From the NCBI RefSeq assembly GCF_900446255.1, contig NZ_UIGI01000001.1:3560763-3624762 (forward strand): DNA of 64,000 nt. Reading direction: 5' to 3'. Shown here one piece after another: positions 10,691-21,472 of this stretch. The notes beneath the pieces are model-generated. The model was not told the origin of the DNA, made no database searches, and saw only the letters and a program-made list of their open reading frames with translations. Position 1 is the stretch's first letter. Each line of letters opens with the position of its first letter. The position numbers and the translations under genes were made by a program. The DNA comes from Buttiauxella agrestis. Its GTDB lineage: Bacteria > Pseudomonadota > Gammaproteobacteria > Enterobacterales > Enterobacteriaceae.

Positions 10691-11902
10691 ATGAATACAG
10701 CCCCTTCTTTTCGTTTTGTTAAACGCCTGGCGCTTACTACGGCCCTGACCCTTACGGCAATAACCGCCGCACACGCTGACGACCTGAATATCAAAACTAT
10801 GATTCCAGGTGTGCCGCAGATTGATGCAGAAGCGTATATCCTGATTGATTACAACTCAGGTAAGGTTTTGGCTGAGTCCAACGCTGACACCCGCCGCGAT
10901 CCTGCCAGCCTGACCAAAATGATGACCAGCTACGTCATCGGCCAGGCCATGAAAGCCGGTAAATTTAACGAAAGCTCGATTGTGACTGTTGGACAGGATG
11001 CCTGGGCGACCGGTAATCCGGTGTTTAAAGGCTCCTCTTTGATGTTCCTGAAGCCAGGTATGCAAGTTCCTGTCTCTCAGTTGATTCGTGGTATCAACCT
11101 GCAATCCGGTAACGATGCTTGCGTGGCTATGGCCGATTTCGTGGCGGGTAGCCAGGATTCGTTCGTTGGCCTGATGAACAGCTATGTTTCCGCTCTTGGC
11201 CTGAAAAACACCCACTTCCAGACTGTGCACGGCCTGGATGCTGAAGGTCAGTACAGCTCAGCGCGCGATATGGCCCTGATTGGTCAGGCATTAATTCGCG
11301 ATGTGCCAAACGAATACTCTATCTATAAAGAAAAAGAATTTACCTTTAACAATATTCGCCAGACAAACCGTAACGGCTTGCTGTGGGATACCAGTCTGCA
11401 AGTTGACGGCATCAAAACCGGTCATACCGACGCTGCGGGTTACAACCTGGTGGCTTCGGCAACTGAAGGGCAAATGCGCCTGATTTCTGCTGTACTTGGC
11501 GGACGCACCTACAAAGGCCGCGAAACCGAAAGTAAAAAACTGCTGACCTGGGGCTTCCGTTTCTTTGAAACTGTATCTCCGCTGAAAGCCGGTAAAGAAT
11601 TTGCTTCAGAACCCGCCTGGTTTGGCGACAATGACCGTGCATCGCTGGGTGTGGATAAAGACGTTTACCTGACGATCCCACGTGGTCGTATGAAAGATTT
11701 GAAAGCCAGCTATGTGCTTAACACCACTGAACTGCACGCTCCTTTGCAGAAAAACCAGGTGGTCGGCACCATCAACTTCCAGCTGGATGGCAAGACTATT
11801 GAACAGCGTCCGCTGGTCGTGCTTCAGGAAATGCCAGAGGGTAACTTCTTCAGCCGAATCATTGATTATATCAAATTGATGTTCCATCATTGGTTTGGTT
11901 AA
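10691..11902 (+). CDS. dacA: D-alanyl-D-alanine carboxypeptidase DacA (PBP5)
   Basis: Periplasmic, membrane-tethered carboxypeptidase that trims the terminal D-Ala of peptidoglycan pentapeptides. Start ATG 10691 (MNTAPSFRF) gives 403 residues, equal to E. coli PBP5; an earlier in-frame ATG at 10670 lies in the promoter zone. Signal peptide ends AHADD. Active-site motifs are SLTK (about residue 73), SGN (LQSGNDAC) and KTG (GIKTGHTD), and the C-terminus is the amphipathic membrane anchor [20 protein letters not shown] -10-like box lies at 10641-10646. An intrinsic terminator follows. Confidence 0.97.
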   Translation: MNTAPSFRFVKRLALTTALTLTAITAAHADDLNIKTMIPGVPQIDAEAYILIDYNSGKVLAESNADTRRDPASLTKMMTSYVIGQAMKAGKFNESSIVTVGQDAWATGNPVFKGSSLMFLKPGMQVPVSQLIRGINLQSGNDACVAMADFVAGSQDSFVGLMNSYVSALGLKNTHFQTVHGLDAEGQYSSARDMALIGQALIRDVPNEYSIYKEKEFTFNNIRQTNRNGLLWDTSLQVDGIKTGHTDAAGYNLVASATEGQMRLISAVLGGRTYKGRETESKKLLTWGFRFFETVSPLKAGKEFASEPAWFGDNDRASLGVDKDVYLTIPRGRMKDLKASYVLNTTELHAPLQKNQVVGTINFQLDGKTIEQRPLVVLQEMPEGNFFSRIIDYIKLMFHHWFG

Positions 11903-11955
11903 TAATTGAACACTTGAAAGAGTGCAAGCCATCCCCATATACTAAGAATCAAAGC

Positions 11956-11985
11956 AACTCCCGCTCTGCGGGAGTTATTATTTTT
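11956..11985 (+). terminator. Intrinsic terminator after dacA
   Basis: Nine-base-pair stem AACTCCCGC/GCGGGAGTT with a TCT loop, followed by ATTATTTTT. It ends about 24 bases before the ybeD start. Confidence 0.8.
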
Positions 11986-12008
11986 AATGCCGTAACGCTG
12001 GAGCTACC

Positions 12009-12272
12009 ATGCAAACCAATCTGAAAGAATTGCTCGAATTCCCGACTTCCTTTACTTACAAAGTGATGGGTCTGGCGAAGCCTGAGCTGGTTGATTTGGT
12101 CGTCGAGGTGGTGCAGCGCCACGCACCCGGTGACTACACCCCTCAGGTAAAACCGAGCAGCAAAGGTAACTACCATTCTGTCTCTATTACCATTAATGCG
12201 ACCCATATCGAGCAAGTTGAAACCCTGTATCAAGAACTGGGTAACATCGAAATCGTTCGTATGGTGCTGTAA
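12009..12272 (+). CDS. ybeD: DUF493 family protein YbeD
   Basis: Small cytoplasmic alpha/beta protein of the DUF493 family (ACT-like/ferredoxin-like fold); no confirmed function. 87 residues, start ATG 12009 after CTGGAGCTACC, essentially the same as E. coli YbeD ([15 protein letters not shown]). It lies between dacA and lipB, its conserved position, but the link to lipoate or peptidoglycan metabolism is only by neighbourhood. Confidence 0.92.
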   Translation: MQTNLKELLEFPTSFTYKVMGLAKPELVDLVVEVVQRHAPGDYTPQVKPSSKGNYHSVSITINATHIEQVETLYQELGNIEIVRMVL

Positions 12273-12282
12273 TTCACACCGC

Positions 12283-12302
12283 GCCCGGCCTTCTGGTCGG
12301 GC
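12283..12302. terminator. GC-rich hairpin between ybeD and lipB
   Basis: GCCCGGCC-TTCT-GGTCGGGC, a strong stem with one G-T pair but no clear T-run. Probably the 3' end or processing hairpin of the ybeD transcript. Confidence 0.4.
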
Positions 12303-12347
12303 ATGTGATATATTCCCTTCACTTTTCAACCTGCCGGAGACGATGTT

Positions 12348-12989
12348 TTGTCTCAAGATACTATTCAAATCCGCCAACTTGGCCTGCAACCCTACGAACC
12401 TGTTTCGCGGGCAATGCATGAATTCACCGATACCCGCAATGAAACCACTCTTGATGAAATCTGGTTAGTGGAGCATGAACGCGTATTTACCCAGGGTCAG
12501 GCAGGGAAAGCGGAACATGTTCTGGTGCCCGGAGATATCCCCGTCATTCAGAGCGACAGAGGCGGCCAGGTGACTTATCACGGGCCAGGCCAGCAAGTCA
12601 TGTACGTGCTACTCAACCTCAAGCGCCGTAAACTCGGGGTTCGGGAACTGGTGACTATTCTTGAGCAAACCGTGGTTAACACTCTCGCGGAATTAAACAT
12701 CGATGCTTATCCGCGCGCGGATGCTCCGGGTGTCTATGTTGACGGGCGTAAAATTTGCTCGCTCGGTTTGCGCATCCGCAAAGGTTGCTCATTCCACGGA
12801 TTAGCATTGAATATCGATATGGATCTCAGCCCATTCTTACGCATCAACCCTTGCGGCTATGCTGGTCTGGAAATGACGCAGGTCAGCTCGTTACGATCGG
12901 GAGTTTCGCTGAGTGATGTTCAGCCACTGCTTATCGATAAATTCATTGAATTATTGAATGATCCACCATTCAAATATATCCCCGCTTAA
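12348..12989 (+). CDS. lipB: Octanoyl-[acyl-carrier-protein]:protein octanoyltransferase LipB
   Basis: Transfers octanoyl groups from ACP to lipoyl domains, the first step of lipoate synthesis, before LipA inserts sulfur. TTG start at 12348 gives 213 residues, the E. coli length; GGAGACG lies upstream at 12336-12342, and the ATG at 12343 is out of frame. Key regions: [18 protein letters not shown], the conserved Lys in [10 protein letters not shown] (E. coli Lys135 region), and the catalytic Cys in [11 protein letters not shown] (Cys169 region). Followed by a hairpin terminator and then ybeF. Confidence 0.95.
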   Translation: MSQDTIQIRQLGLQPYEPVSRAMHEFTDTRNETTLDEIWLVEHERVFTQGQAGKAEHVLVPGDIPVIQSDRGGQVTYHGPGQQVMYVLLNLKRRKLGVRELVTILEQTVVNTLAELNIDAYPRADAPGVYVDGRKICSLGLRIRKGCSFHGLALNIDMDLSPFLRINPCGYAGLEMTQVSSLRSGVSLSDVQPLLIDKFIELLNDPPFKYIPA

Positions 12990-13006
12990 TATATATAATT
13001 TTTATG

Positions 13007-13033
13007 ACTGCATTTTTTAAATGCAGTTATTAA
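13007..13033 (+). terminator. Hairpin after lipB
   Basis: ACTGCATTT-TTT-AAATGCAGT followed by TATTAAA. Perfect nine-base stem 17 bases past the lipB stop; the T-run is weak, so efficiency is uncertain. Confidence 0.55.
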
Positions 13034-13164
13034 ATGCTAAGTTTCTTTTCGCCGCTTTACTTTATTTCTTATTTTGTATAATTTCATCCACATAAATATA
13101 AATCAAAATTTGAATATATATATTCAGTTTGACTGGTATCTGCCTGGCTATGGAGTTTTGCATC

Positions 13165-14088
13165 ATGGAAAGAAATCAAGAAGACAATTACCCAACATTC
13201 AAAGCACTACGCAATATCGATCTTAATTTGTTGACCGTCTTCGAAGCCGTCTACATCCATAAAGGGATTGTTAATGCAGCCAGGGTGTTGAATTTAACAC
13301 CCTCCGCTATTAGCCAGTCTATCCAAAAACTGAGATCGACGTTTCCTGACCCATTATTTATCCGTAAAGGGCAAGGCGTCACGCCGACCGCATACGCGGC
13401 ACATTTGCATGAATACATTAGCCAGGGGTTTGAATCGATTCTTTGCGCGTTAGATGTTAACAATAACTACGATAAAGAGCGTACCATTACCATCGCGAGC
13501 ACCCCGTCAGTAGGCGCACTGCTGATGCCCAGAATTTATTCCGCTATTCAGAAAGTCAATCCTAAATTAACTATTCGCAATGTCCCTGTAACAGAGCGTC
13601 AATTATCACAATTTCAGGCTGATATCGCCATCGATACGCGTTCCCATCACAGCCCTGGTATTAGCAGCTATAAACTTTATACCGATTCACTTGTGGCTGT
13701 TTGCCGTCAGAATCACCCTACTGCCTCATCAATAGTTAAAGGTAGTGATATTCATGACGTGAATTACAGCTTTTTAATTATGCAGGATGATCTATTAATA
13801 GATTTACGCCAATTAATTAACGAGACTTTACCGAATCGCCACATCACCTTTAGCAGTTATAATTTTTTAACCATCGCTTCAATGTTAAGTACCAGTGATC
13901 TGATTGGTTTCATGCCAAAGAAAATTTATGAAATGTACTCTCGCATCTTTGAGCTTCAGAAGGTTGAATGTGAAGCCTTTACCAGGATTACCGTCACAAC
14001 CACCATGCATATCAACAAACTGAGTTCGCGTGATGCGGTGTTGCAGGAAGTTATAGACACTATCATTGATGAGTTTGAGCAAGCATAG
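13165..14088 (+). CDS. ybeF: LysR-family transcriptional regulator YbeF
   Basis: LysR-type DNA-binding regulator with unknown target. I chose ATG 13165 (MERNQEDNYPTF), with GGAG at 13152-13155; ATG 13150 and a TTG at 13129 are also in frame. About 307 residues: N-terminal winged HTH (AARVLNLTPSAISQSIQKL around residues 36-55) with the usual RNIDLNLL entry, then a periplasmic-binding-like effector domain that is clearly more diverged from E. coli YbeF than the HTH is. It lies between lipB and lipA, as in E. coli, under an AT-rich upstream region. Confidence 0.88.
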   Translation: MERNQEDNYPTFKALRNIDLNLLTVFEAVYIHKGIVNAARVLNLTPSAISQSIQKLRSTFPDPLFIRKGQGVTPTAYAAHLHEYISQGFESILCALDVNNNYDKERTITIASTPSVGALLMPRIYSAIQKVNPKLTIRNVPVTERQLSQFQADIAIDTRSHHSPGISSYKLYTDSLVAVCRQNHPTASSIVKGSDIHDVNYSFLIMQDDLLIDLRQLINETLPNRHITFSSYNFLTIASMLSTSDLIGFMPKKIYEMYSRIFELQKVECEAFTRITVTTTMHINKLSSRDAVLQEVIDTIIDEFEQA

Positions 14089-14092
14089 GAAA

Positions 14093-14122
14093 TCGACCTC
14101 TCGCCTTCCGGTATGAGGTCGA
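14093..14122. repeat. Inverted repeat after ybeF
   Basis: TCGACCTC (14093-14100) and GAGGTCGA (14115-14122) are perfect eight-base arms around a 14-base loop, immediately after the ybeF stop. No T-run; possibly a transcript-end hairpin. Confidence 0.4.
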
Positions 14123-14311
14123 CATACTGTTCGTTAACGTAGAAAAGCGCACAAACCAACAACTCATTTACAATTCTTTCCCCGTTTACGGCTTTGCCAG
14201 GCTGATTTATCCCCTCCAGTGATGGTATACTGCGCGCGCTATTAAAAAATAGTTGATAAATAAAACATTCGATTAGCCTGATTCGTTATTAGCAACTGGA
14301 ATTTCTACGAT

Positions 14312-15277
14312 ATGAGTAAACCTATTGTAATGGAGCGCGGCGTTAAGTACCGCGACGCCGATAAAATGGCTCTGATCCCGGTTAAAAACGTGGTGACTGA
14401 GCGCCAGGAGCTGTTAAGAAAACCAGAATGGATGAAGATCAAACTTCCATCTGATTCGACCCGAATTCAGGGTATCAAAGCGGCAATGCGCAAAAATGGT
14501 CTGCACTCCGTGTGTGAAGAAGCTTCCTGCCCTAACCTGGCAGAATGTTTCAACCACGGCACCGCGACCTTTATGATTCTTGGCGCAATCTGTACCCGTC
14601 GCTGCCCGTTCTGTGATGTTGCTCATGGTCGCCCTGTCGCGCCCGATGTCAACGAACCGGGCAAGCTTGGTCAAACTATCGCTGACATGGCGTTACGCTA
14701 TGTGGTTATCACATCGGTTGACCGTGATGATTTGCGCGACGGTGGTGCTCAACACTTTGCCGATTGCATCACCGCAATCCGTGAAAAAAACCCGAACATT
14801 AAAATTGAAACCTTAGTCCCTGATTTCCGTGGCCGTATGGATAAAGCTCTGGAAATCCTGACCGCTACGCCACCAGATGTATTCAACCACAACCTGGAAA
14901 ACGTACCGCGCATCTATCGTAAGGTTCGTCCTGGCGCTGACTATAACTGGTCGCTGAAGCTGCTGGAGCGTTTTAAAGAAGCGCATCCGGATATCCCGAC
15001 TAAATCAGGTTTGATGGTCGGTTTAGGCGAAACGAATGCTGAAATCGTAGAAGTCATGCGTGATTTACGCCGCCACGGCGTCACCATGTTGACGCTGGGG
15101 CAGTATTTGCAGCCGAGCCGTCACCATTTACCTGTTCAGCGTTATGTCAGCCCTGACGAGTTTGAAGAGATGAAAGCTGAAGCGCTGGCGATGGGCTTCA
15201 CTCACGCAGCTTGTGGCCCTTTTGTTCGCTCTTCTTACCATGCAGATCTGCAGGCAAAAGGGATGGAAGTAAAATAA
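14312..15277 (+). CDS. lipA: Lipoyl synthase LipA
   Basis: Radical-SAM enzyme that inserts two sulfurs into protein-bound octanoyl chains. 321 residues, nearly identical to E. coli LipA. Both iron-sulfur motifs are intact: the auxiliary cluster cysteines in [12 protein letters not shown] and the radical-SAM CxxxCxxC in CTRRCPFC; the C-terminal RSSYHAD supplies the serine ligand. Its own promoter region lies between ybeF and lipA, and a bidirectional terminator separates it from convergent tatE. Confidence 0.98.
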   Translation: MSKPIVMERGVKYRDADKMALIPVKNVVTERQELLRKPEWMKIKLPSDSTRIQGIKAAMRKNGLHSVCEEASCPNLAECFNHGTATFMILGAICTRRCPFCDVAHGRPVAPDVNEPGKLGQTIADMALRYVVITSVDRDDLRDGGAQHFADCITAIREKNPNIKIETLVPDFRGRMDKALEILTATPPDVFNHNLENVPRIYRKVRPGADYNWSLKLLERFKEAHPDIPTKSGLMVGLGETNAEIVEVMRDLRRHGVTMLTLGQYLQPSRHHLPVQRYVSPDEFEEMKAEALAMGFTHAACGPFVRSSYHADLQAKGMEVK

Positions 15278-15316
15278 CGATGTAACAAATCGTTACTTTT
15301 AATTTGCAGCTCACAC

Positions 15317-15349
15317 AAAAAAACCGGCATTTGAGATGCCGGTTTTTTT
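15317..15349. terminator. Bidirectional terminator between lipA and tatE
   Basis: A-tract, then ACCGGCAT-TTGAG-ATGCCGGT, then a T-tract. The symmetric design serves lipA on the plus strand and tatE on the minus strand. Confidence 0.88.
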
Positions 15350-15375
15350 ATATCTGTTCGAAAGCTGTGTTTTGA

Positions 15376-15579
15376 TCAGTCTTTATGCGTAATACGATCA
15401 GAGACTGCATCAGTATTATTGGCAGACTTCGCACCTGTTTCGTCTTCATTCATCGCTTTCTTAAAGCCTTTGATTGCCGCGCCAAGATCGCCACCGAGGG
15501 TGCGCAACTTCTTGGTGCCAAATAACAAAACAATCAGCGCACCGACAACCAACAACTTTGTAATACTAATCTCGCCCAT
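15376..15579 (-). CDS. tatE: Sec-independent translocase subunit TatE
   Basis: TatA-like inner-membrane subunit of the twin-arginine protein export system. 67 residues: short N-terminus MGEISITK, one transmembrane helix ([13 protein letters not shown]), the conserved FGTKKLR hinge and an amphipathic helix ([18 protein letters not shown]), then a charged tail. Stand-alone paralogue of tatA, convergent to lipA as in E. coli. Confidence 0.95.
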   Translation of the reverse strand: MGEISITKLLVVGALIVLLFGTKKLRTLGGDLGAAIKGFKKAMNEDETGAKSANNTDAVSDRITHKD

Positions 15580-15707
15580 AACAACCTTCTTTAATCATGC
15601 GTGCCGTGAATACGGCGAATAATACACTGAGACAATTAACGGTCATTTTCTCGTGCGTTACAATAGCAACCTGTAACAAGTTGGATCAAGATCAGGTTAA
15701 AAATCAC

Positions 15708-16496
15708 TCACAACAAATGCGGTAAAGCGAAACGCCGATTTTTTAGCACCGGCAACATAGCCCGTACTTCACTTAAATGTTGCCTTTCCAGTTCAGCAAA
15801 GATCAACGCGGGTCTCTGATTAGCAGCCGCCATCACCACACCAAGTGGATCAATAATTTGGCTGTGCCCGATATTCTTGTTGCCGCACTCGCCTGAGGCC
15901 ACAACATAGCATGTTGTATCGAGCGCACGTGCTGCCAGAAGCGTTGACCAGTGCATTTCTTTATTCGGCCCTCGCAACCAGGCTGCGGGCAGGACTAAAA
16001 CCTCCGCCCCCGCCAACGCCAGGCTTAATGCCATTTCTGGAAAACGCAGATCGTAGCAGGTCATCAATCCCACTTTAAATCCTGCAACTTCAATCAATGG
16101 TGGCAACGTATCACCGGCATCAACAAGACGCGATTCCTGCACATTAAACGCATCATAAAGATGAAGTTTCTGATAACGGGCAATGACTTCGCCCTCGCGA
16201 ATCGCCAGTAAGGTGTTCGCAGCACGCCCTGCTGTCGTTTTGACGTGCAGAGTCAGAATCGTCGTCAATTGATTACTGCGGCTTTGCTCGCAAAGTGGCT
16301 GAATAAACTCATGATGGACTGCCTGCGCGGATTTCACCGACAAATCCGGGTCATTATCGTCACGCGCCAGTATCGCCTCAGGCAAAACAAGTAAATCTGC
16401 CCCATCAGCATGAGCTGTGTGCATATAGTGAAGACATGTTTGCACGTTTTCCTGCCAAAGGTGACTCACGGCAAATTGCCCTATTGCAACTTTCAT
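15708..16496 (-). CDS. ybeM: Deaminated-glutathione amidase-like nitrilase YbeM
   Basis: C-N hydrolase (nitrilase superfamily), related to the Nit1-type amidase that clears deaminated glutathione; that activity has been attributed to E. coli YbeM. 262 residues with the full Glu-Lys-Cys triad visible: Glu in [10 protein letters not shown] (about residue 40), Lys in [12 protein letters not shown] and Cys in [12 protein letters not shown]. This is a complete gene; the K-12 copy is described as truncated. Divergent from crcB, whose true start lies about 100 bases away. Confidence 0.87.
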   Translation of the reverse strand: MKVAIGQFAVSHLWQENVQTCLHYMHTAHADGADLLVLPEAILARDDNDPDLSVKSAQAVHHEFIQPLCEQSRSNQLTTILTLHVKTTAGRAANTLLAIREGEVIARYQKLHLYDAFNVQESRLVDAGDTLPPLIEVAGFKVGLMTCYDLRFPEMALSLALAGAEVLVLPAAWLRGPNKEMHWSTLLAARALDTTCYVVASGECGNKNIGHSQIIDPLGVVMAAANQRPALIFAELERQHLSEVRAMLPVLKNRRFALPHLL

Positions 16497-16599
16497 GTGG
16501 TTTCTCTCCAGGCTGCGAATAAATCATTATACCCAGTGTGAAACTTTCCGTGCTGACGTTACACTCATACACTTTAATAAGAACGAACAGGAAACGACT

Positions 16600-16983
16600 G
16601 TGTTGCAAATGCTATTAGCCGTATTCATTGGCGGCGGAACGGGGAGCGTTGTGCGCTGGCTTTTGAGTATGAGACTCAACCCTGTGCATGCTGCCCTTCC
16701 GATTGGAACATTGACCGCAAACCTGGTGGGCGCGTTTATTATCGGACTGGGTCTGGCGCTGTTTACCCGCATGACACACCTCGATCCCGTCTGGAAATTG
16801 TTAATCACCACCGGCTTTTGTGGTGGTTTGACCACCTTTTCGACTTTCTCCGCAGAAGTGGTTTTCTTACTTCAGGATGGTCGACTTGCATGGGCCGCGC
16901 TAAACATACTGCTGAATCTCGCAGGCTCACTCACCATGACCGCTCTCGCATTTTGGATAGTTTCTCTTACATACGGCCAATAA
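16600..16983 (+). CDS. crcB: Fluoride ion channel CrcB (Fluc)
   Basis: Small inner-membrane channel that exports fluoride as an antiparallel dimer. I chose GTG 16600, with AGGA at 16589-16592, giving 127 residues ([13 protein letters not shown]), the E. coli length; the frame is open further upstream but that part is not conserved. Four hydrophobic helices, with family motifs [10 protein letters not shown] and [13 protein letters not shown] (the Na+/F- lining segment). No fluoride-riboswitch-like structure was recognised in the leader. Confidence 0.92.
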   Translation: MLQMLLAVFIGGGTGSVVRWLLSMRLNPVHAALPIGTLTANLVGAFIIGLGLALFTRMTHLDPVWKLLITTGFCGGLTTFSTFSAEVVFLLQDGRLAWAALNILLNLAGSLTMTALAFWIVSLTYGQ

Positions 16984-17050
16984 TTAACCTCGCGTTAAGG
17001 TTAGCTTAATTTATGTCTGCCACTCTGGTTGAAAATTAGCGTGGGGCAGA

Positions 17051-17140
17051 ATGATGAAAGAACGTGTTGCAGGGTGGACAGCTGTGCTGATGAGCACGCT
17101 GATCGTGATGTGCTTTGTGAAAATTTATCTATTTTCCTGA
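17051..17140 (+). CDS. Predicted 29-aa single-pass membrane peptide
   Basis: A short ORF between crcB and the cspE terminator. It begins with two ATG codons (17051, 17054) after GTGGGGCAGA, a modest ribosome site, and encodes MMKERVAGWTAVLMSTLIVM followed by nine more residues ending FS. The charged N-terminus followed by one hydrophobic segment is typical of enterobacterial small membrane proteins. A terminator follows within 12 bases. I do not recognise the family, and coding status is inferred from start, ribosome site and composition only. Confidence 0.45.
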   Translation: MMKERVAGWTAVLMSTLIVMCFVKIYLFS

Positions 17141-17151
17141 ATTTAAAACAA

Positions 17152-17177
17152 AAAAAACCCGCCTTAGCGGGTTTTTA
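17152..17177. terminator. Bidirectional terminator between the small ORF and cspE
   Basis: A-tract, CCCGC-CTTA-GCGGG stem, T-tract. It ends transcripts from crcB or the small ORF on the plus strand and from cspE on the minus strand. Confidence 0.85.
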
Positions 17178-17195
17178 TATTCTACTGGTAAAGCC

Positions 17196-17405
17196 TTAGA
17201 TAGGCATTACGTTTGCAGCAGATGGGCCTTTGGCACCGTTAGTGATTTCAAACTCAACGCGCTGACCTTCAGCCAGGGTTTTGAAACCATTGCTCTGGAT
17301 TGCAGAGAAGTGTACGAACACGTCTTTGCTACCATCTTCCGGAGTAATGAAGCCAAAGCCTTTTGACTCGTTAAACCACTTAACGTTACCTTTAATCTTA
17401 GACAT
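17196..17405 (-). CDS. cspE: Cold-shock-like RNA chaperone CspE
   Basis: Constitutive cold-shock-domain protein that melts RNA secondary structure and acts as a transcription antiterminator. 69 residues, differing from E. coli CspE at only a few positions (mainly a changed last three residues, MPI). RNA-binding motifs KGFGFI (RNP1) and VFVHF (RNP2) are intact. The 200 bases upstream hold its AT-rich promoter and leader; pagP lies beyond. Confidence 0.96.
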   Translation of the reverse strand: MSKIKGNVKWFNESKGFGFITPEDGSKDVFVHFSAIQSNGFKTLAEGQRVEFEITNGAKGPSAANVMPI

Positions 17406-17605
17406 CTAAATTACCTTTACATGAAAAACGACACAAATGCTGTGTCGGACATCAGTACACCAATTGTGGTGGATTTTGTCCAGTCCCGATTTAAGAAAAA
17501 GTGCTAAAAATTGCAACCTCTTTTAAAAACTGTGCAGTAGCCCTTATTTTTGAAAGTCAGATAATAGCGATACATGTTGTGCATGATTTCAGCCATTACC
17601 AAGCA

Positions 17606-18181
17606 TCAGAATTGGAAGCGTAACCAGGCAAAGTAAACGTTACCGTTGTTGTAGGTTCCTGGGATATAGGTCATCTGGAACGTCGCCGGGCCATAACCCG
17701 CAGAGGCCAGCGGCAATATCACTGGGATCGGAATGTAATTCCAGTTATCGCGCGCGGTAGCGCCCAGCGTGTAGCCGAGTCCCAGACGGAAGTTATCATC
17801 AGCCAGCGGACGCCAGATTTTCTCCCAGCCGTAGCCGCCAATCGGTTCCCATTTGTTATAGGAATCTTTAAAAACCATCAGATACAAACCGTGCCAATTT
17901 CCGCTATCGTCCCAGCGATCCTGACCAAAACCTATCCCCCACGGGCGCTCGTTATAGCGATCGGTTTTTTCTTTATCGTAGGCAAACCGCGCATGCCAGG
18001 TGATGGCAGGCACGTATAAATCATAATGTTGCGGTTCATTCCACGTTTGTGAAACGTTATCCGTTAAAGTATTCCAGGCGTCACCTAAAACGCTACTTTG
18101 ATTAGCCAGTGCGACGGGCATTATCATTAGCGATGAAAAGAAAACAATACAGGAAATGACAATTCTTTTTGTTAGGGTCAC
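17606..18181 (-). CDS. pagP: Lipid A palmitoyltransferase PagP
   Basis: Outer-membrane beta-barrel enzyme that moves a palmitate from phospholipid to lipid A, protecting against cationic peptides; PhoPQ-controlled in relatives. I chose GTG 18181 ([11 protein letters not shown]), giving 191 residues with a signal peptide ending near ALANQ; longer in-frame starts add a non-conserved N-terminus. Catalytic residues correspond to His in ITWHARF and Asp-Ser in FKDSYNKW. The last 30 residues match E. coli almost exactly. The start is the weakest part of the call. Confidence 0.92.
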   Translation of the reverse strand: MTLTKRIVISCIVFFSSLMIMPVALANQSSVLGDAWNTLTDNVSQTWNEPQHYDLYVPAITWHARFAYDKEKTDRYNERPWGIGFGQDRWDDSGNWHGLYLMVFKDSYNKWEPIGGYGWEKIWRPLADDNFRLGLGYTLGATARDNWNYIPIPVILPLASAGYGPATFQMTYIPGTYNNGNVYFAWLRFQF

Positions 18182-18294
18182 ATTAATTTCCACTTCAAAA
18201 ATCAATATACAACCTAACAAATTATATATGAACAAAAGTTAAATAAACGCGTAGTAAATTCCTAAAGATGTCTAACTTTGTCGAATTAATGGCC

Positions 18295-18345
18295 GATAAA
18301 AACATTACCCCAGCCATTATCTGAAAATAAAAAATGGTGGGGTAA
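18295..18345 (-). terminator. Terminator of the copper-efflux operon
   Basis: On the minus strand, TTACCCC..CCATT pairs with AATGG..GGGGTAA (plus arms 18305-18318 and 18333-18345) and is followed by GTTTTTA. It lies just past the cusA stop and insulates pagP. Confidence 0.65.
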
Positions 18346-18352
18346 CTTGCTA

Positions 18353-21300
18353 TTATTTATCTCTTTTTAATAAAACATACATTGCTGGAATCACCAGCAT
18401 CGACAATAGCGGTGCCGTGATCATTCCGCCAATCATCGGCGCAGCAATTCGGCGCATCACTTCAGAACCGGTACCGTCACCCCACATGATAGGCAGTAAA
18501 CCCGCCATGATCGTCGCCACAGTCATCACTTTTGGCCTGACGCGCAGCACCGCGCCTTCATGCAATGCCCGCATTAACATCGGCTTGCCGCCCAAAGGAT
18601 TGAGTGCTTTATGCCGTGCAATCGCCTGGTTCAAATAAAGCACCATAATGACACCAAATTCAGCGGCGACTCCCGCCAGAGCAATAAACCCTACGGCGCC
18701 CGCAACCGACAAATTATATCCAAGCAGATAAAGCAACCAGACTCCGCCGATAAGCGAGAAAGGTAAAGTGCCCATTATTAATAACGCATCGCTCACCCGC
18801 GAGAATGTCACATAAAGTAAGACAAAAATAATAACAAGCGTAAATGGTAGGACTATTCTTAATTTAGCGCTTGCACGCTCTAAATATTCAAATTGGCCTG
18901 ACCAGGATAATGAAACACCTTCCGGTAATTTAACTTGTTGGGAAACGGCGCGTTGCATATCTTCCACCGCCGATTTCAAATCTCTCCCGCGCAGGTCGAC
19001 ATAGACCCAATTCGATAAACGCGCGTTTTCACTTTTCAGCATGGGTGGTCCGTCGGTAATGCTGATATCGGCCAGTTCAGAGAGTGCAATCTGACTACCA
19101 TTTGCCGTTATAACAGGGAGATTTTTCAGCTTTTGGATGTTATCACGCATTTCACGCGGGTAACGGACGTTGATGGGATAGCGCTCACGCCCTTCTATCG
19201 TCTCACCAATATTTTGCCCGCCAATCACCGTCGCTACTAACGACTGCAACTCTTTGACCGATACGCCATAACGTGCCGCTTTCAGTCGGTCGATATTGAT
19301 ATCCACATAACGTCCGCCACCCAACCTTTCCGCAAGCGCAGAAGTCACACCCGGAACCTGCTTCACCACCCGTTCGATTTGCTCGGCAACTTGCTCAATA
19401 GCAGCGATATTGTTGCCATTAACTTTGATACCCACCGGGCTTTTGATGCCCGTTGCCAGCATATCCAGGCGGTTACGGATTGGTGGCACCCAAACGTTGG
19501 CGATGCCAGGCACTTTCACCACGCTATCGAGTTCACTCACCAGTTTGTCCATCGTCATTCCCGGGCGCCATTGGTCACGCGGTTTAAAACGAATCGTCGT
19601 TTCAATCATCGTTAGCGGTGCGGGATCGGTCGCAGTATCTGCCCGCCCTGCTTTGCCGAATACCGTCGCCACTTCGGGTACCGTTTTGATGAGCCTGTCG
19701 GTTTGTTGCAGTAAATGTCCGGCTTCACGGGCTGAGATACCGGGTAATGTCGAAGGCATGTATAGCAAATCGCCTTCATCAAGCGGCGGCATAAATTCGC
19801 TGCCGAGCCGACTGAGCGGCCACAGCGTCGCCACCAGCACTAAACCGGCAATGACCAGCGTGGTTTTTGGGCGCGCCAGCACTTTGTCGAGAAGCGGCTC
19901 ATAAGCCGCAATCAGCCAGCGGTTGATGGGATTCGCCTTTTCATCCGGGATTTTCCCACGGATAAAATAACCCATCAGCACTGGCACCAGCGTGATCCCC
20001 AGACCTGCGGCCACCGCCATGGCGTAGGTTTTAGTAAACGCCAGCGGCGAGAACATTCGCCCTTCCTGCGCCTCAAGAGAAAACACCGGAATAAACGACA
20101 GCGTGATAATCAGCAAACTACAAAACAGCGCAGGCCCGACTTCGACTGCGGCCTGTTCAGAGATACGCCAGTAATCAGCGCCTGTTGGCTGTTTATCCGG
20201 GTTGTCGTGCCGCCACTGCTCCAGCACTTTGTGCATGTTTTCGATCATCACGATCGCCGCATCGACCATTGCGCCTATGGCAATCGCGATCCCCCCCAGC
20301 GACATGATGTTGGCATTCACGCCCTGGTAATGCATGACAATAAAGGCACCCAATATGCCCAGCGGCAACGTTATCATCGCCACCAGCGCCGAGCGGAAGT
20401 GGAACAAGAACAAGGCGCAAATAATCGCTACCACGATAAACTCTTCAAGAAGCTTATAGGAAAGCGTTTCAATTGCGTTTTCAATCAGATGCGAGCGGTC
20501 GTAGACCGGAACAATTTCGACACCCGCGGGTAAACTTCTCTGGATTTGCTGAAGTTTGGCTTTTACCGCATTGATAGTATCCAGCGCATTTTTGCCATAG
20601 CGCATGACAATAATGCCGCCAGCGACTTCACCTTCACCGTTAAACTCAGCTACGCCCCGACGTATTTCCGGCCCCATACGCAACGTGGCCACATCGCTCA
20701 GTAACACCGGGACGCCTTCACGAGTGGTAATAACGACCTGTTTGAAGTCATTGAGGTTTTTTAAATATCCTGCGGTGCGCACCATGTATTCAGCTTCGCC
20801 CATTTCGATGACCGAGCCGCCCCCTTCCTGGTTGGCACTTTGCACCGCATCTATCACCTGTTGATGCGTGATATTCAGCGCCCGCATCCGTTGCGGGTCG
20901 AGCACTATCTGGTATTGGCGAACCATGCCACCAACACTTGCGACCTCCGACACGTTCGGCACCGTTTTTAGCTCGAACTTAAGCATCCAGTCTTGCAGCG
21001 CACGTAAATCTGCCAAACTGTGTTTCCCGCTTCGGTCCACCAGCGCGTATTCATACACCCAGCCGACGCCCGTGGCATCGGGTCCCAACGATGCTTTGGC
21101 CTCCGCGGGAAGCTGCGATTGCACCTGGCTTAAATATTCGAGCACCCGTGAACGCGCCCAGTAAGGGTCGGTGCCATCTTCAAATAAAATGTAAACATAC
21201 GAATCCCCAAACATCGAAAAGCCACGTACCGTTTTAGCCCCTGGAACTGAAAGCATGGTAGTGGTGAGCGGATAAGTGACCTGATCTTCAACAACTTGCG

Positions 21301-21472
21301 GGGCTTTACCTGGGTAGTTGATACGAATAATCACCTGCACATCGGAGAGATCGGGCAGCGCATCAAGCGGCGCGCGTTGCAGTGACCAAATCCCCCATGC
21401 CGCCATCATGATTGCCGCCAGTAAAACCAGCAGCCGGTTTTTGAGTGACCAACGAATCACGGTAGCAATCAT
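18353..21472 (-). CDS. cusA: CusA-type copper/silver RND efflux pump
   Basis: Inner-membrane heavy-metal RND pump (HME family) that drives Cu(I)/Ag(I) out through the CusCBA channel using proton flow. 1039 residues (E. coli 1047) with the usual duplicated six-helix membrane blocks and large periplasmic loops. The Cu/Ag methionine triad of CusA seems conserved: Met in [15 protein letters not shown] and LDMLATG, matching E. coli Met573, 623 and 672. This favours monovalent Cu/Ag over Zn/Co/Cd. Overlaps cusB by 4 bases (ATGA). A local operon member; cusRS is not in the window. Confidence 0.92.
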   Translation of the reverse strand: MIATVIRWSLKNRLLVLLAAIMMAAWGIWSLQRAPLDALPDLSDVQVIIRINYPGKAPQVVEDQVTYPLTTTMLSVPGAKTVRGFSMFGDSYVYILFEDGTDPYWARSRVLEYLSQVQSQLPAEAKASLGPDATGVGWVYEYALVDRSGKHSLADLRALQDWMLKFELKTVPNVSEVASVGGMVRQYQIVLDPQRMRALNITHQQVIDAVQSANQEGGGSVIEMGEAEYMVRTAGYLKNLNDFKQVVITTREGVPVLLSDVATLRMGPEIRRGVAEFNGEGEVAGGIIVMRYGKNALDTINAVKAKLQQIQRSLPAGVEIVPVYDRSHLIENAIETLSYKLLEEFIVVAIICALFLFHFRSALVAMITLPLGILGAFIVMHYQGVNANIMSLGGIAIAIGAMVDAAIVMIENMHKVLEQWRHDNPDKQPTGADYWRISEQAAVEVGPALFCSLLIITLSFIPVFSLEAQEGRMFSPLAFTKTYAMAVAAGLGITLVPVLMGYFIRGKIPDEKANPINRWLIAAYEPLLDKVLARPKTTLVIAGLVLVATLWPLSRLGSEFMPPLDEGDLLYMPSTLPGISAREAGHLLQQTDRLIKTVPEVATVFGKAGRADTATDPAPLTMIETTIRFKPRDQWRPGMTMDKLVSELDSVVKVPGIANVWVPPIRNRLDMLATGIKSPVGIKVNGNNIAAIEQVAEQIERVVKQVPGVTSALAERLGGGRYVDINIDRLKAARYGVSVKELQSLVATVIGGQNIGETIEGRERYPINVRYPREMRDNIQKLKNLPVITANGSQIALSELADISITDGPPMLKSENARLSNWVYVDLRGRDLKSAVEDMQRAVSQQVKLPEGVSLSWSGQFEYLERASAKLRIVLPFTLVIIFVLLYVTFSRVSDALLIMGTLPFSLIGGVWLLYLLGYNLSVAGAVGFIALAGVAAEFGVIMVLYLNQAIARHKALNPLGGKPMLMRALHEGAVLRVRPKVMTVATIMAGLLPIMWGDGTGSEVMRRIAAPMIGGMITAPLLSMLVIPAMYVLLKRDK

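Noticed and set aside
15708-16496. ybeM as a pseudogene
   Set aside because: The K-12 copy is described as truncated, but here the frame is intact with all three catalytic residues.
18182-18260. PhoP-box-like repeat upstream of pagP
   Set aside because: One GTTTA half-site is visible on the minus strand, but the second half has too many mismatches to claim a PhoP site.
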